DNA of 64,000 bases, taken from positions 1-64,000 of the forward strand of contig NZ_QUZT01000030.1 of the NCBI RefSeq assembly GCF_004682045.1. Direction: 5' to 3'. Made by a program: the position numbers and the translations under genes. This document shows positions 17,877 to 26,085 of this stretch, piece after piece; the stretch's first letter is position 1, and each line of letters begins with the position of its first letter. This DNA comes from Pseudomonas nabeulensis (lineage in GTDB: Bacteria > Pseudomonadota > Gammaproteobacteria > Pseudomonadales > Pseudomonadaceae). The notes under the pieces were generated by a model. It saw only the letters and a list, made by a program, of their open reading frames with translations. It searched no databases and was not told the origin of the DNA.

Positions 17877-18128
17877 ATGCGCGCCGTAACAGCAAGCGAA
17901 GCGAGGCAAGGATTTGCAGAGATCATTGAGGCCGCGCGGCGGGAACCGGTGGTCATTCGGCGCCAAAAGCGGGATGTGGCGGTATTGATGTCGATGGATG
18001 AGTATGAACGCCTAGTGCACCTGAACGTGGCTGAATTCCAGCGCTTCAGTGACCGTGTGGGTGCCAAGGCCAAGGACACCGGCATGACCCAGGACGTACT
18101 GCGAGGGCTCCTGAGCGGTGAGGACTGA
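17877..18128 (+). CDS. Phd/YefM-family antitoxin
   Basis: 83 residues beginning MRAVTASEARQGFAEIIEAA, with PVVIRRQKRDVAVLMSMDEY, the standard Phd/YefM fold. AGGA lies about 6 nt upstream. The C-terminal tail should neutralise the PIN toxin whose gene overlaps by 11 bp. Confidence 0.92.
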   Translation: MRAVTASEARQGFAEIIEAARREPVVIRRQKRDVAVLMSMDEYERLVHLNVAEFQRFSDRVGAKAKDTGMTQDVLRGLLSGED

Positions 18129-18537
18129 TCGTAAGCTGGTGAGTGATACCAACCTCTGGATCAGCCGCCTGCTCATGCCTGGTGGCACTGCGGCCTTGGC
18201 GGTGGATCATGGGCTAGCCTGGGGCATCCCGCTGATATCTGAGGAAACGCTGGCAGAGTTGAGCGAGATTCTAGGCCGGGACAAGTTCGACAAGTACATA
18301 TCCCGTGAAGATCGTCAGCAGTTCCTGCGCCTGCTCGGCGGGATCGTACGGGTGGTGACCATCACCCAGCGGATTTCTGCGTGCCGCGATCCCAAGTATG
18401 ACAAGTTCCTTGATGTGGCATTGAATGGCGAGGCGCATGTCATCCTTACCGGAGACCAGGATCTGCTGGAACTGCATCCTTTCCATGGCATCGAAATACT
18501 GAAGCCGGTCGATTTTCTGGACAGACCGATCGATTGA
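18118..18537 (+). CDS. PIN-domain toxin, PIN_3 type
   Basis: 139 residues, GTG start inside the antitoxin gene preceded by GAGCG. PIN active-site regions: KLVSDTNLWISRLL, DPKYDKFLDVALNG and VILTGDQDLLEL. A Phd antitoxin with a PIN_3 toxin is a known hybrid pairing. Likely stabilises the element. Confidence 0.9.
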   Translation: MRTDRKLVSDTNLWISRLLMPGGTAALAVDHGLAWGIPLISEETLAELSEILGRDKFDKYISREDRQQFLRLLGGIVRVVTITQRISACRDPKYDKFLDVALNGEAHVILTGDQDLLELHPFHGIEILKPVDFLDRPID

Positions 18538-18618
18538 AAAATGCCGCGTTCAACGTTGACGGATCGGGGCAGAACCCGAATCTTGTGGAGCAATCAAGTG
18601 ATACCGTAGGAGCAAGCC

Positions 18619-18984
18619 ATGAACACGATAACTCGCAGCAGTACCGCAGAACGCTTTGGTCGTTGGCTCGGCCGTGGCTGGCGAGAGTACGTGCGCCGTG
18701 AGCGGGGCGTAGCTGGGTGGCTGGTCTCCAGGAGCGTGCCGGCTGGCGTTGTGACCACACTGCTGTGGATCACCAAGTTCGCCGTTCTGGCGGTGTTGCT
18801 CTACACGATGTTCTGGCTTGCGCTGCTGCTGGTATTTCTAATGTTTGTCGCCCGAGGCTACGATCCCGGCGATTTGACGATGCCCGAAGCGGAATGGCGG
18901 GACGGGTACGCCGGCTATGGTCTCTACTCCAGTGATGGATACCGTATTGACCAGCACGACCCCAATGATCCCCATAACACCTAG
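18619..18984 (+). CDS. DUF3742 ICE membrane protein
   Basis: 121 residues. A basic N terminus (GRWLGRGWREYVRRERG) is followed by one long hydrophobic segment (AVLAVLLYTMFWLALLLVFL) and an acidic, Tyr/Asp-rich tail. Proteins of this family stand next to traG in this ICE class. It is on the plus strand, convergent with traG, with 69 bp between them. Confidence 0.85.
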   Translation: MNTITRSSTAERFGRWLGRGWREYVRRERGVAGWLVSRSVPAGVVTTLLWITKFAVLAVLLYTMFWLALLLVFLMFVARGYDPGDLTMPEAEWRDGYAGYGLYSSDGYRIDQHDPNDPHNT

Positions 18985-19053
18985 CTCTCTTGCCAAGCGC
19001 ATGTGAGGAGGAGCTGCGGTAAGGGTATGCCCAAACCGCTATCGGATGGTGCG

Positions 19054-20601
19054 CTACTTCTTCTTGCTCGGCGTAGATGCCCACTTCATTGCATTGCCAA
19101 ACGCCAGTTCTGCTCCCTTCCCGCCAGAGGCTTTCGCTCCCTCCGTTCCGCCAGTAAGCCCCTGCAATGCATTCCCGATGGAATGGCCCGCCCAACCCAG
19201 GGCAGTCACCCAGAACAAGGGCAGCACGATGAACATCGTCGCCATGACAAAATTCAGCAACATGTCGCCGAAAGCATTGTTCATGCCCATCACTGGATCA
19301 AAATTCGTGTGCGGCCGATTCCAGCCCCAACCCCAACCATAGAGCGCATCAAGGACAGTGCTGTCGATCCAGCGCGCGAGTTGGAACCAAAAGTCCACAA
19401 AAAATAACGCAAACTGCACCATGCTGACCGTCATAACCGTTTTGAGGTCGTAGGTACCGACCACAAGCACCAGCGGGATGCAAATGACCACAGCCATTTT
19501 CAATAGAGACAGCACCATTGGCAGCGCCTGGCGTACGGCATCCATGGCGGGGAAATAGGCAAGTGAACCCACCGCAAGCCCTACGTCGCTCGCCGCGCGG
19601 GTGATGATATTCGCGTCGGTCTTGTCGATCTGCCCACCATAATCCGTATAGACCGAACCCTGATTGAGCTTCTGCTGGCGCGGTGACGCGATCGCCCGAA
19701 TCACCGAATCATCCACCTCGGCGCGACTCAGAAAACCAGCCCAGCCAGCCAACCGGGTCAGCAGGCTCGGATCAACTTGACCCAACAGGCGTGCACGCAG
19801 ACCGTTGCCGGCATCGTTCCACCACTGGCGGCAGGTCGGATAGCCGGCACCGCTGGGCACTTGCGCAAGGCCGGCGTCCCGGTTGCTGTCATAGGCCCAG
19901 CCGTCGCGCGGCGTCTTGGCGCGATAGGTGTCGTAGTAGCCGCTGGTACCGACGAAGTAGTTTGAGCCGATCCAGGTCACGTCATGCATCTGCGCTTCAT
20001 CGAGCTGCGGCCGCTGCATAAACAGCTTCGCGCGGGCCGGCCCGTAACAGTCGTGAGTGAAATCCGCGACTTCCTGCGCGAGAACCGGGTCGTCGATGCG
20101 TGTGGCGTTGATCTCCATCCTCATTTGCCTTAAGTCGGTACCGCAAGGGATGGCCGCCACCGAGGCGCCGGTGATCGCGCGCGACAACGCGTGCATGAAG
20201 GCCCACCATACCGGCACCTTGGCGCTCTGGTTGTTGAGGGTGCTGAAGGATTGCGACCAGCCGGTATCACTCGGTTGCGGCACGCTAACCTGGCATTGCG
20301 CCGAGCGCGCCTGGTCGTACCTGATGGTGTTGAGATCGACGTCGATGAACGGAATACCAGCGAACATGACGACGACGATGGCCACCCACACTCGATTCTC
20401 GATGCGCATCGAGCTCAGCACGCCTTTATTACCCTCGTCAGCACCCTCGGCGCGGGCCTTGAGCCACTCCTGAATGATCATCGCCACAAAGGGGATGGCG
20501 AACACGCCACTGGAGACGAGCACAGTCCAAATACCGTTGTGAACGACCCAGGCAACGAGTGTCAGGTAGTACTCCAGGTAATCCGTAGTGAAAAGCGTCA
20601 T
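19054..20601 (-). CDS. traG: Conjugal transfer protein TraG-like (TraG N-terminal family)
   Basis: 515 residues, beginning MTLFTTDYLEYYLTLVAWVV. At least five membrane segments flank a periplasmic domain (about residues 85-300). It resembles the N-terminal part of F-plasmid TraG, which takes part in pilus assembly and mating-pair stabilisation. Last gene of the leftward mating-pair operon. The start at 20601 is 14 bp after the upstream stop. Confidence 0.9.
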   Translation of the reverse strand: MTLFTTDYLEYYLTLVAWVVHNGIWTVLVSSGVFAIPFVAMIIQEWLKARAEGADEGNKGVLSSMRIENRVWVAIVVVMFAGIPFIDVDLNTIRYDQARSAQCQVSVPQPSDTGWSQSFSTLNNQSAKVPVWWAFMHALSRAITGASVAAIPCGTDLRQMRMEINATRIDDPVLAQEVADFTHDCYGPARAKLFMQRPQLDEAQMHDVTWIGSNYFVGTSGYYDTYRAKTPRDGWAYDSNRDAGLAQVPSGAGYPTCRQWWNDAGNGLRARLLGQVDPSLLTRLAGWAGFLSRAEVDDSVIRAIASPRQQKLNQGSVYTDYGGQIDKTDANIITRAASDVGLAVGSLAYFPAMDAVRQALPMVLSLLKMAVVICIPLVLVVGTYDLKTVMTVSMVQFALFFVDFWFQLARWIDSTVLDALYGWGWGWNRPHTNFDPVMGMNNAFGDMLLNFVMATMFIVLPLFWVTALGWAGHSIGNALQGLTGGTEGAKASGGKGAELAFGNAMKWASTPSKKK

Positions 20602-20615
20602 GATCCAGAGTTCCC

Positions 20616-20966
20616 CTACATGGACTGCGACAGCAGACTGGCTTCCAGCGCAACGATCGCGATGCAACCGGCTACTTCGGCCCGAATCACGCGGCGCCGA
20701 GCCTCTGTGCCGGGTTCACGGGCTAGTAACCGACGGCGCATCCATATCCAGCCATAGCCTGTTGCGCCGTAGAGGCAGAGACGCCACAGCATGAAGTAGC
20801 TGGCGGCGTCCGCAAGCCAGCGCTCCCAGCCAGCGATACTGCCGACGAAGTAGATGCCGACGACGTTCGCCGCGATGGCCAGGACAACACATAGCAGCGT
20901 CCACAGCAGCGCCCTCGCGACACGCAGGTTGAACAGCCATTGCAGCTGCAGTAAGACCCAGTTCAT
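20616..20966 (-). CDS. Small ICE membrane protein between TIGR03755 and TraG
   Basis: 116 residues with about three membrane segments (ALLWTLLCVVLAIAANVVGI, AASYFMLWRLCLYGATGY, CIAIVALEASLL). Its ATG overlaps the preceding stop codon (ATGA). Conserved in position in this ICE class; function unknown. Confidence 0.82.
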   Translation of the reverse strand: MNWVLLQLQWLFNLRVARALLWTLLCVVLAIAANVVGIYFVGSIAGWERWLADAASYFMLWRLCLYGATGYGWIWMRRRLLAREPGTEARRRVIRAEVAGCIAIVALEASLLSQSM

Positions 20967-22360
20967 GGGGTACCTCCCGTGCTGGGCCGCTGCAGCTGGT
21001 TGAGGCGATCCGGCACCGGATCGCCTTCATAGACCCCGCGCGATCCTGCTGCGCGCGTGCCGTGCCGTTGGATAATCGCCATCGGGGAGTTGTTCGCCAA
21101 CTCGCGCCTCAACTCCAGTTCAGTCTTGAGGTTGAGGATCTCGCGGTCCAATGTGTTGCTTTCCTGGTTCACCGCTTCGACGGCCAGTTGGTTGGCTGCG
21201 ACATTGGGCTCCTTCTTCCCGGTCAGCAGGGTCCGCTGCAGCAGCAACGCCTTCTCCAGCACGCTCGCGAGCGCAACTTCTGAAGCCAGGCGCCGGGCGA
21301 GGACGTCTTGATCAGGCTCATCGCGCAGCGCTTCAATGACGCCGCGCGTAATCGGCAGCGAGACGCTGCCGGCCTCACCCAGGTTTGCCAAGGTCGTATG
21401 GCGCGTGCCACTGATCAACTCCTGCAGCACCTCCAATTTGGCGTCGTATTCTTCCTGGATTAGAGGCGTCAAGCCGACACCAGGCACTGTTTCGGTCTTG
21501 GTACAGCCCTCGCAAGTGCGTTGTTCCTGTTCACCCAGCACCCGGGTGGCCCAATCAGCCGCTTCATGGGGCGAGGTCCAGGTCTGGCAGGCTAGCGTTG
21601 TACAACTGGCTTGAGAAATGGACGAGGTATCGTTCACTCCGCGGCCATTAACCAAGTTGTAACCAGCCCGCGTTACGTCAGCTACCACTTTGATCGAACG
21701 TTGGCCAGCGCCACCCGCGTTATGGCCACCGACCCACGGCACGCCATCGTTGCCACGCCTGCTCTCTGCTTGCTCAATAGCCGAGACGGCATCCGTACTT
21801 GCCACGGCTTGGCGCAGCGCCATGCCCTCCGCAATTTGGTTCCAACCCATTTGGCCACCCGCAATATTGGCCATCCGCTCTGCCATTGACTGGCATGTGA
21901 GTTTAGAACGGTCGAAATCCAACCGGGCTTGCAGCACGCCGTTGCTGAGGAGGTTGTACAAACCTGGATCAGCCCTCTGAATGATCAGTGCCGGAAGCGA
22001 GGCAACCGCGCTGGTAGCGCTCTGGATCACGTTGCTCATGATGTTCTGGAATCCATTCGTCAGCCCATTGAGCTGGTTCTGAATCGTCGTGCTGATGCTC
22101 ATATCGCCGCAGATCAGGTTGCTGTTCCAGCCAACCCCAACGCCGAGTGAGCGCATGCCAGCTGCACCACTCATGGAGACTGCATTGCCTCCACCGATCG
22201 AGTACATCACTTCGTCGCCGATCACGCTTCCGCTGTTCTGGAAGCCAGCGCTTTGGGCACATGCCAGACCGCTGGCCAACGCAAGCGCACAAGCCAATGC
22301 ATGGAGACGCCAGGGGCTGCGCATGACGACGGAAAGATTCGTCAGATCAGGGTTTTTCAT
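20963..22360 (-). CDS. Integrating conjugative element protein, PFL_4711 family (TIGR03755)
   Basis: 465 residues. A signal peptide (LHALACALALASGLACAQ) precedes a glycine-rich N-terminal part and a cysteine pair region (TCEGCTKTETV). Exported component of the type-G mating apparatus, possibly equivalent to F-type TraH; this equivalence is inference. ATG 22360 is used rather than 22447, which would overlap the upstream gene widely. Confidence 0.88.
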   Translation of the reverse strand: MKNPDLTNLSVVMRSPWRLHALACALALASGLACAQSAGFQNSGSVIGDEVMYSIGGGNAVSMSGAAGMRSLGVGVGWNSNLICGDMSISTTIQNQLNGLTNGFQNIMSNVIQSATSAVASLPALIIQRADPGLYNLLSNGVLQARLDFDRSKLTCQSMAERMANIAGGQMGWNQIAEGMALRQAVASTDAVSAIEQAESRRGNDGVPWVGGHNAGGAGQRSIKVVADVTRAGYNLVNGRGVNDTSSISQASCTTLACQTWTSPHEAADWATRVLGEQEQRTCEGCTKTETVPGVGLTPLIQEEYDAKLEVLQELISGTRHTTLANLGEAGSVSLPITRGVIEALRDEPDQDVLARRLASEVALASVLEKALLLQRTLLTGKKEPNVAANQLAVEAVNQESNTLDREILNLKTELELRRELANNSPMAIIQRHGTRAAGSRGVYEGDPVPDRLNQLQRPSTGGTP

Positions 22361-22370
22361 CGTTGCGCCC

Positions 22371-23303
22371 TCAGAAATCGACGCTGCCGAGGAACGTTTG
22401 TCCGCGGCGCTGGCAGCAGCTGTATGGCCGCCAAAGGGCCCACGCATAATCGCCCTGTTGCGCTTGAGTCAGCGGTTCGCTGTGGGGGAACACCGCGCAG
22501 GTGTTGGAGAGGCGCGGCGTCAGTTCCTGCCACTTGCCTGTAGAGGCGTCGTTCTCCACCAATGCTCCGGCTGGCCAGTAGCCATCGCGAGAGTTCGCGA
22601 GCAGCGGCTGATACACGTGCAGTTGCCCCCGCCGGGTGACGATGTCACCGGCGCGCTGGGCCACCACGGCGCTGGCCTTATGGTCGTCGACCTGGTGCAG
22701 GAAGCCGCCACGGGGGTATACAGCGCCCCACAAATTCAGTGAGGTGCGCGCGCCGATCTCGCGCAAACCAGGGATCAGTGCCTCGGGATACACGGCTTCT
22801 GGGATGTTGTAGCGCCACGCAATGGTATCGAGCGTGCTCAGCAGATAAGGCATGAACGCGGTGCCAGCGCCTTCGCAGATGTAGCCGGAAGCGGAGGCGA
22901 ACTGGCTGAAGACGTAGCCGCCTGGGTGGCCGATCACATCGGCGTTGCGGAACTTGGCGAGGTTGTTCTCGTTGTCATGGTTGGTCGTGCCATCACCACC
23001 ACCCTGGGCTGTCGTGTTGGGTGCGCTCATGGCCCGCACCTCGATCCATGGGTTTTCGCCCGTGTTGGCGTAGCTCGACACCACAGCATCGGGGATGTAA
23101 TGCCTGACCTTGACCGACGTGCGCACCGAGCAGCCGAATTGGGTGCAGAACAGCCAGTAGCAGATCCCCGTGACCCGGTATTCGAGGCAATCGGGGGACA
23201 AGGTGGAGGAGATGATGGTGGCGGTGTTGAGGGCGAACGACGATCCAGTCGCCATCAGCAAGATGGTGGCGATGCCGGCGCGCAGGCGGCGTTGGAGTCT
23301 CAT
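22371..23303 (-). CDS. Integrating conjugative element protein, PFL_4710 family (TraU-like, TIGR03756)
   Basis: 310 residues with a signal peptide (TILLMATGSSFALN) and many cysteines (DCLEYRVTGICYWLFCTQFGC), as in TraU, a periplasmic protein needed for DNA transfer. It starts in an ATGA overlap with the PFL_4709 gene. Confidence 0.9.
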   Translation of the reverse strand: MRLQRRLRAGIATILLMATGSSFALNTATIISSTLSPDCLEYRVTGICYWLFCTQFGCSVRTSVKVRHYIPDAVVSSYANTGENPWIEVRAMSAPNTTAQGGGDGTTNHDNENNLAKFRNADVIGHPGGYVFSQFASASGYICEGAGTAFMPYLLSTLDTIAWRYNIPEAVYPEALIPGLREIGARTSLNLWGAVYPRGGFLHQVDDHKASAVVAQRAGDIVTRRGQLHVYQPLLANSRDGYWPAGALVENDASTGKWQELTPRLSNTCAVFPHSEPLTQAQQGDYAWALWRPYSCCQRRGQTFLGSVDF

Positions 23304-23734
23304 GGTTGAGCCCTCCGGTGCGCGTCGATGTGCGCGACCGCTTTGGCGACATCCGGCTCGCCATAAACCACATACCGTTGATCGACGATCACGGCCGGAA
23401 TGGTGATGATGCCCATGCTCCAGGCATCAACGACCCCCTGATAGGCCTCGCCGATACGCTGCTGCAACGCCGGTCCGCCCTCTTTCAGGCGTTGTTGCAC
23501 GATCGCTGCGGCGCGGACTGGATTTTTGGGAAGCTTGCCCGCCAACTCGGCCTCGATGCGCGAGGGGCGATCCAGTTCGATGACCCGGGCACTGCCCAGG
23601 TTCTGCATCGGGTGCCGGGCGTCGGTGACGACCAGGACGTCAGCGGCTTGTGCCAGCGGGCTCAGCAGCGCGGCGAGCAGGCCGGTGGCAAGCGTGTGCT
23701 GCCAGGGGGGAAAGGTAGGAGCAGGAACCAGCAT
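23300..23734 (-). CDS. Integrating conjugative element protein, PFL_4709 family (DUF1525, TIGR03757)
   Basis: 144 residues with a signal peptide (ATGLLAALLSPLAQA). The C-terminal part (GIITIPAVIVDQRYVVYG) resembles a thioredoxin-like TrbC/TraW piece. First gene of the PFL_4709 to TraG unit, downstream of a terminator. Confidence 0.88.
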   Translation of the reverse strand: MLVPAPTFPPWQHTLATGLLAALLSPLAQAADVLVVTDARHPMQNLGSARVIELDRPSRIEAELAGKLPKNPVRAAAIVQQRLKEGGPALQQRIGEAYQGVVDAWSMGIITIPAVIVDQRYVVYGEPDVAKAVAHIDAHRRAQP

Positions 23735-23861
23735 GTCGGAGCACCACGAAGTTGATCATGGTGGTAGTCCACTCCAACAGCGGGCGGGAAACGACAAACA
23801 AACCGGAACTGGCGGTGACCGGTTTTATGGGAAGGTTCGGGATGGGCGGTGCGCCAATGTG

Positions 23862-23889
23862 AAAACGCCCCAGCCGAAGGGATGGGGCG
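23862..23889 (-). terminator. Rho-independent terminator after radC
   Basis: On the minus strand CGCCCCA (23883-23889) pairs with TGGGGCG (23866-23872) across a 10-nt loop, followed by TTTT. It separates radC from the PFL_4709 operon. The rest of 23735-24090 holds no gene. Confidence 0.7.
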
Positions 23890-24090
23890 CGTTGGCTCAA
23901 GCTGAGCCGGCGTGGCCGGCGACGGTGCTGGACTAAGGCCGTGACAGCCGTTCGAGCTGCTCGCTACGGCATATCATGCTCGACGTGGCTAAGACGAGGA
24001 TATTCAGTTGATGGTTATGCAAAGGATTTCGTCAAGAAGGCATCGGGATGCCCTGTGCGGGTGGCCCGATGCCTGGCGAGAGTAGAAAGA

Positions 24091-24588
24091 TCAGAGCAGT
24101 CCCATTTCGGCAAAAGAAAAAGGCTCTCCTTGGCCAATGATGACGTGATCGAGCACACGGACGTCAATAGCTGCCAGAACGGTCTTCAACTCAGCTGTCA
24201 GCACTTTGTCGACCTCGCTGGGCGTGGTCACGCCCGACGGGTGATTGTGAGAAAAAATGACCGAGGCCGCATTGTGCTCCAGTGCTTTGGCCAGCACGCC
24301 CCGTGGATAGACGACAGCCTGACTGACCGTGCCTTTGAACAGTTCCTCATAGGCGATCACTCTGTTCTGTGCGTCCATGAACAGCGCAACGAACACTTCA
24401 TTGCGCTGCTCGGCCAGCTTGACACGCAGATAGTTTTTGGTCGCTTCCGAGTCGATCAACGAAAGGTCACGGCGAAAGACCCGCTGCTCTACGATCTCCA
24501 TTGCACGGGCGACAATCCAGTCTTCGTGCTGGGTGCTTAGCATGTTGAACAGCTGAACGCTGTCTTGAATAGAAAGGGATGAGTTCAT
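24091..24588 (-). CDS. radC: RadC-like JAB/MPN-domain protein
   Basis: 165 residues with the JAMM metal site (FSHNHPSGVTTPSEVD) and an upstream Glu. Common in ICEs and genomic islands; a role in DNA repair is not proven and a protease-like activity is possible. GGAGG precedes the ATG, and a strong hairpin lies just upstream. Confidence 0.93.
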   Translation of the reverse strand: MNSSLSIQDSVQLFNMLSTQHEDWIVARAMEIVEQRVFRRDLSLIDSEATKNYLRVKLAEQRNEVFVALFMDAQNRVIAYEELFKGTVSQAVVYPRGVLAKALEHNAASVIFSHNHPSGVTTPSEVDKVLTAELKTVLAAIDVRVLDHVIIGQGEPFSFAEMGLL

Positions 24589-24620
24589 TTAGTTGCCTCC
24601 TTCGGTAGAGTTGGAGGCGC

Positions 24621-24645
24621 CCCTGGGAGGGCAAGCCCTCCAGGG
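24621..24645 (-). ncRNA. Two-tier leader hairpin of radC
   Basis: Outer stem CCCTG/CAGGG and inner stem GAGGGC/GCCCTC with a 2-nt loop and one bulged base, ending 33 nt before the start codon. It has the same design as the leaders in the 46-53 kb block and the same pyrimidine-rich approach (ATTTCAATCACCC). Confidence 0.6.
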
Positions 24646-24788
24646 TGATTGAAATGATGCATCCATCGCAATGCGATCGTCCGCGCATGGGACGCGAAGC
24701 GGACAGGTTTTCGGTCAGCCCGGCGTGTGCCGAACCGTAGCCTTGAAGACCAATGGCTACCTGGGCATGACGTCGATGGAATCGACGA

Positions 24789-25358
24789 TCAGGACACGGT
24801 TGCTGCAGCAATGTCACCCCAATGGCGCATTTGCTGCCTGAGGGCCCATACGGCCCGATCGCGCCATGCTGGTGCCACGAGACATCCTTCGAGAAAGAGC
24901 AGACGATCGGCGATACGGTCCACGTGATCGCATCCCAGACGCTGCGCGGTCTCGCACTCGACCAGGTTGTCCTGGTGGATGAGCTCGACCGAGAGCCGCT
25001 CGATTTGCTGCGAGATGCTGCGCGCCTCCTTACGAGTGCGCGCAGGCATGCACCAATCCACCAGCTCGCCGAGCACGATGCCGCGTAGAATCAACGCTTC
25101 TTGGTCATCGAGGATATCCACATGCGTCGCCATGGCGACTGCGCTATCGGACTCGTATTGTTGCGCGTAGCGCCGCTCTGCCACGTAGCGTATCGACGCT
25201 TGCAAGGCGTCGGGGAGATGACCAAATCCCCCGATCTCCTCGGCGCAGGACAGCGTCCCATTCATAAAGTCGTGGGACGACGCGTCATCAACCAGACCAT
25301 GGCAGATTGCGAGCAGCCTTGTCGGATTCGGTTGAGAGTGTGCACGTTTACTGGACAT
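24789..25358 (-). CDS. Conserved ICE protein of unknown function
   Basis: 189 residues starting MSSKRAHSQPNPTRLLAIC, no signal peptide, acidic and helical (SIRYVAERRYAQQYESDSAV). It overlaps the DsbA-like gene by 11 bp, so it belongs to the PilL-to-VirB4 transcription unit. The position corresponds to the unnamed gene between VirB4/DsbA and radC in related elements. No family recognised. Confidence 0.75.
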   Translation of the reverse strand: MSSKRAHSQPNPTRLLAICHGLVDDASSHDFMNGTLSCAEEIGGFGHLPDALQASIRYVAERRYAQQYESDSAVAMATHVDILDDQEALILRGIVLGELVDWCMPARTRKEARSISQQIERLSVELIHQDNLVECETAQRLGCDHVDRIADRLLFLEGCLVAPAWRDRAVWALRQQMRHWGDIAAATVS

Positions 25359-26070
25359 CGGGGTGATCCTCCTCTGCGATGGGGGATGAGAGCATGTCGA
25401 TAGCCGATAGCAGCACATCGCCCGGAACCGGGCCTGGGAGCAGCAAGCTCTGGCCACTGTGGTTATCGATCAGGCGTAGCGAAGGTGTTGCTGTGATGCC
25501 TGATGTGATGGCTTCGTGCGCCTGTGTTTGTACAAGGCTCATGGCCTCGCCACTGCTCAGGCAGGTGTGGATGGCCTGGGATGCATCGGGAAAGGCCTCC
25601 AAGTCAGACACGCCCTGACCGCCAGTGCGGGTGTAGGTATAGATCCACTGAACGGCCGACCAAAACGCCTTATGCCCGCCAGCCTGGCCAACGCATTCCG
25701 CAAGCGATGCCTGGCGGCTTGCGGCCGGCTCATGCTTGGTCAATGGCAGGTGATGCCATTGCAGGTTGACGTCGGAGGTGGTGTCGATCCAGCGATACAG
25801 TTCCGGAAAATAGGCTTGGCAGTAAGGGCACTCAAGGTCGGCATACAGCACCACGGTGAAGCGCGCATTCGCCACCCCGTGGCGCCAGGGTGGGCCTTCG
25901 AGATGCTGCTGTACGGTAGAAGGTGTAGGCGGGCTGGTGGCATCACGCAGCGTGACGACAAGCAACGCCAACAGAAGCAGGATCAGGGTCATCACTGCGG
26001 ACAGCAAACGCCGACGACGGTGCCACATGCGTTCGGGGGATGCGGGAGGTAGAGATCGTTGGGCAGTCAT
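25348..26070 (-). CDS. DsbA-family thioredoxin-like protein
   Basis: 240 residues. One membrane anchor (LLSAVMTLILLLLALLVVTL), then a thioredoxin fold with active site CPYC (DLECPYCQAYFPEL) and the cis-proline loop (GITATPSL). It probably forms or isomerises disulfides in the cysteine-rich transfer proteins TraU-like and PFL_4711. Confidence 0.9.
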   Translation of the reverse strand: MTAQRSLPPASPERMWHRRRRLLSAVMTLILLLLALLVVTLRDATSPPTPSTVQQHLEGPPWRHGVANARFTVVLYADLECPYCQAYFPELYRWIDTTSDVNLQWHHLPLTKHEPAASRQASLAECVGQAGGHKAFWSAVQWIYTYTRTGGQGVSDLEAFPDASQAIHTCLSSGEAMSLVQTQAHEAITSGITATPSLRLIDNHSGQSLLLPGPVPGDVLLSAIDMLSSPIAEEDHPDVQ

Positions 26071-26085
26071 GTGAGGCTCCGTCGG

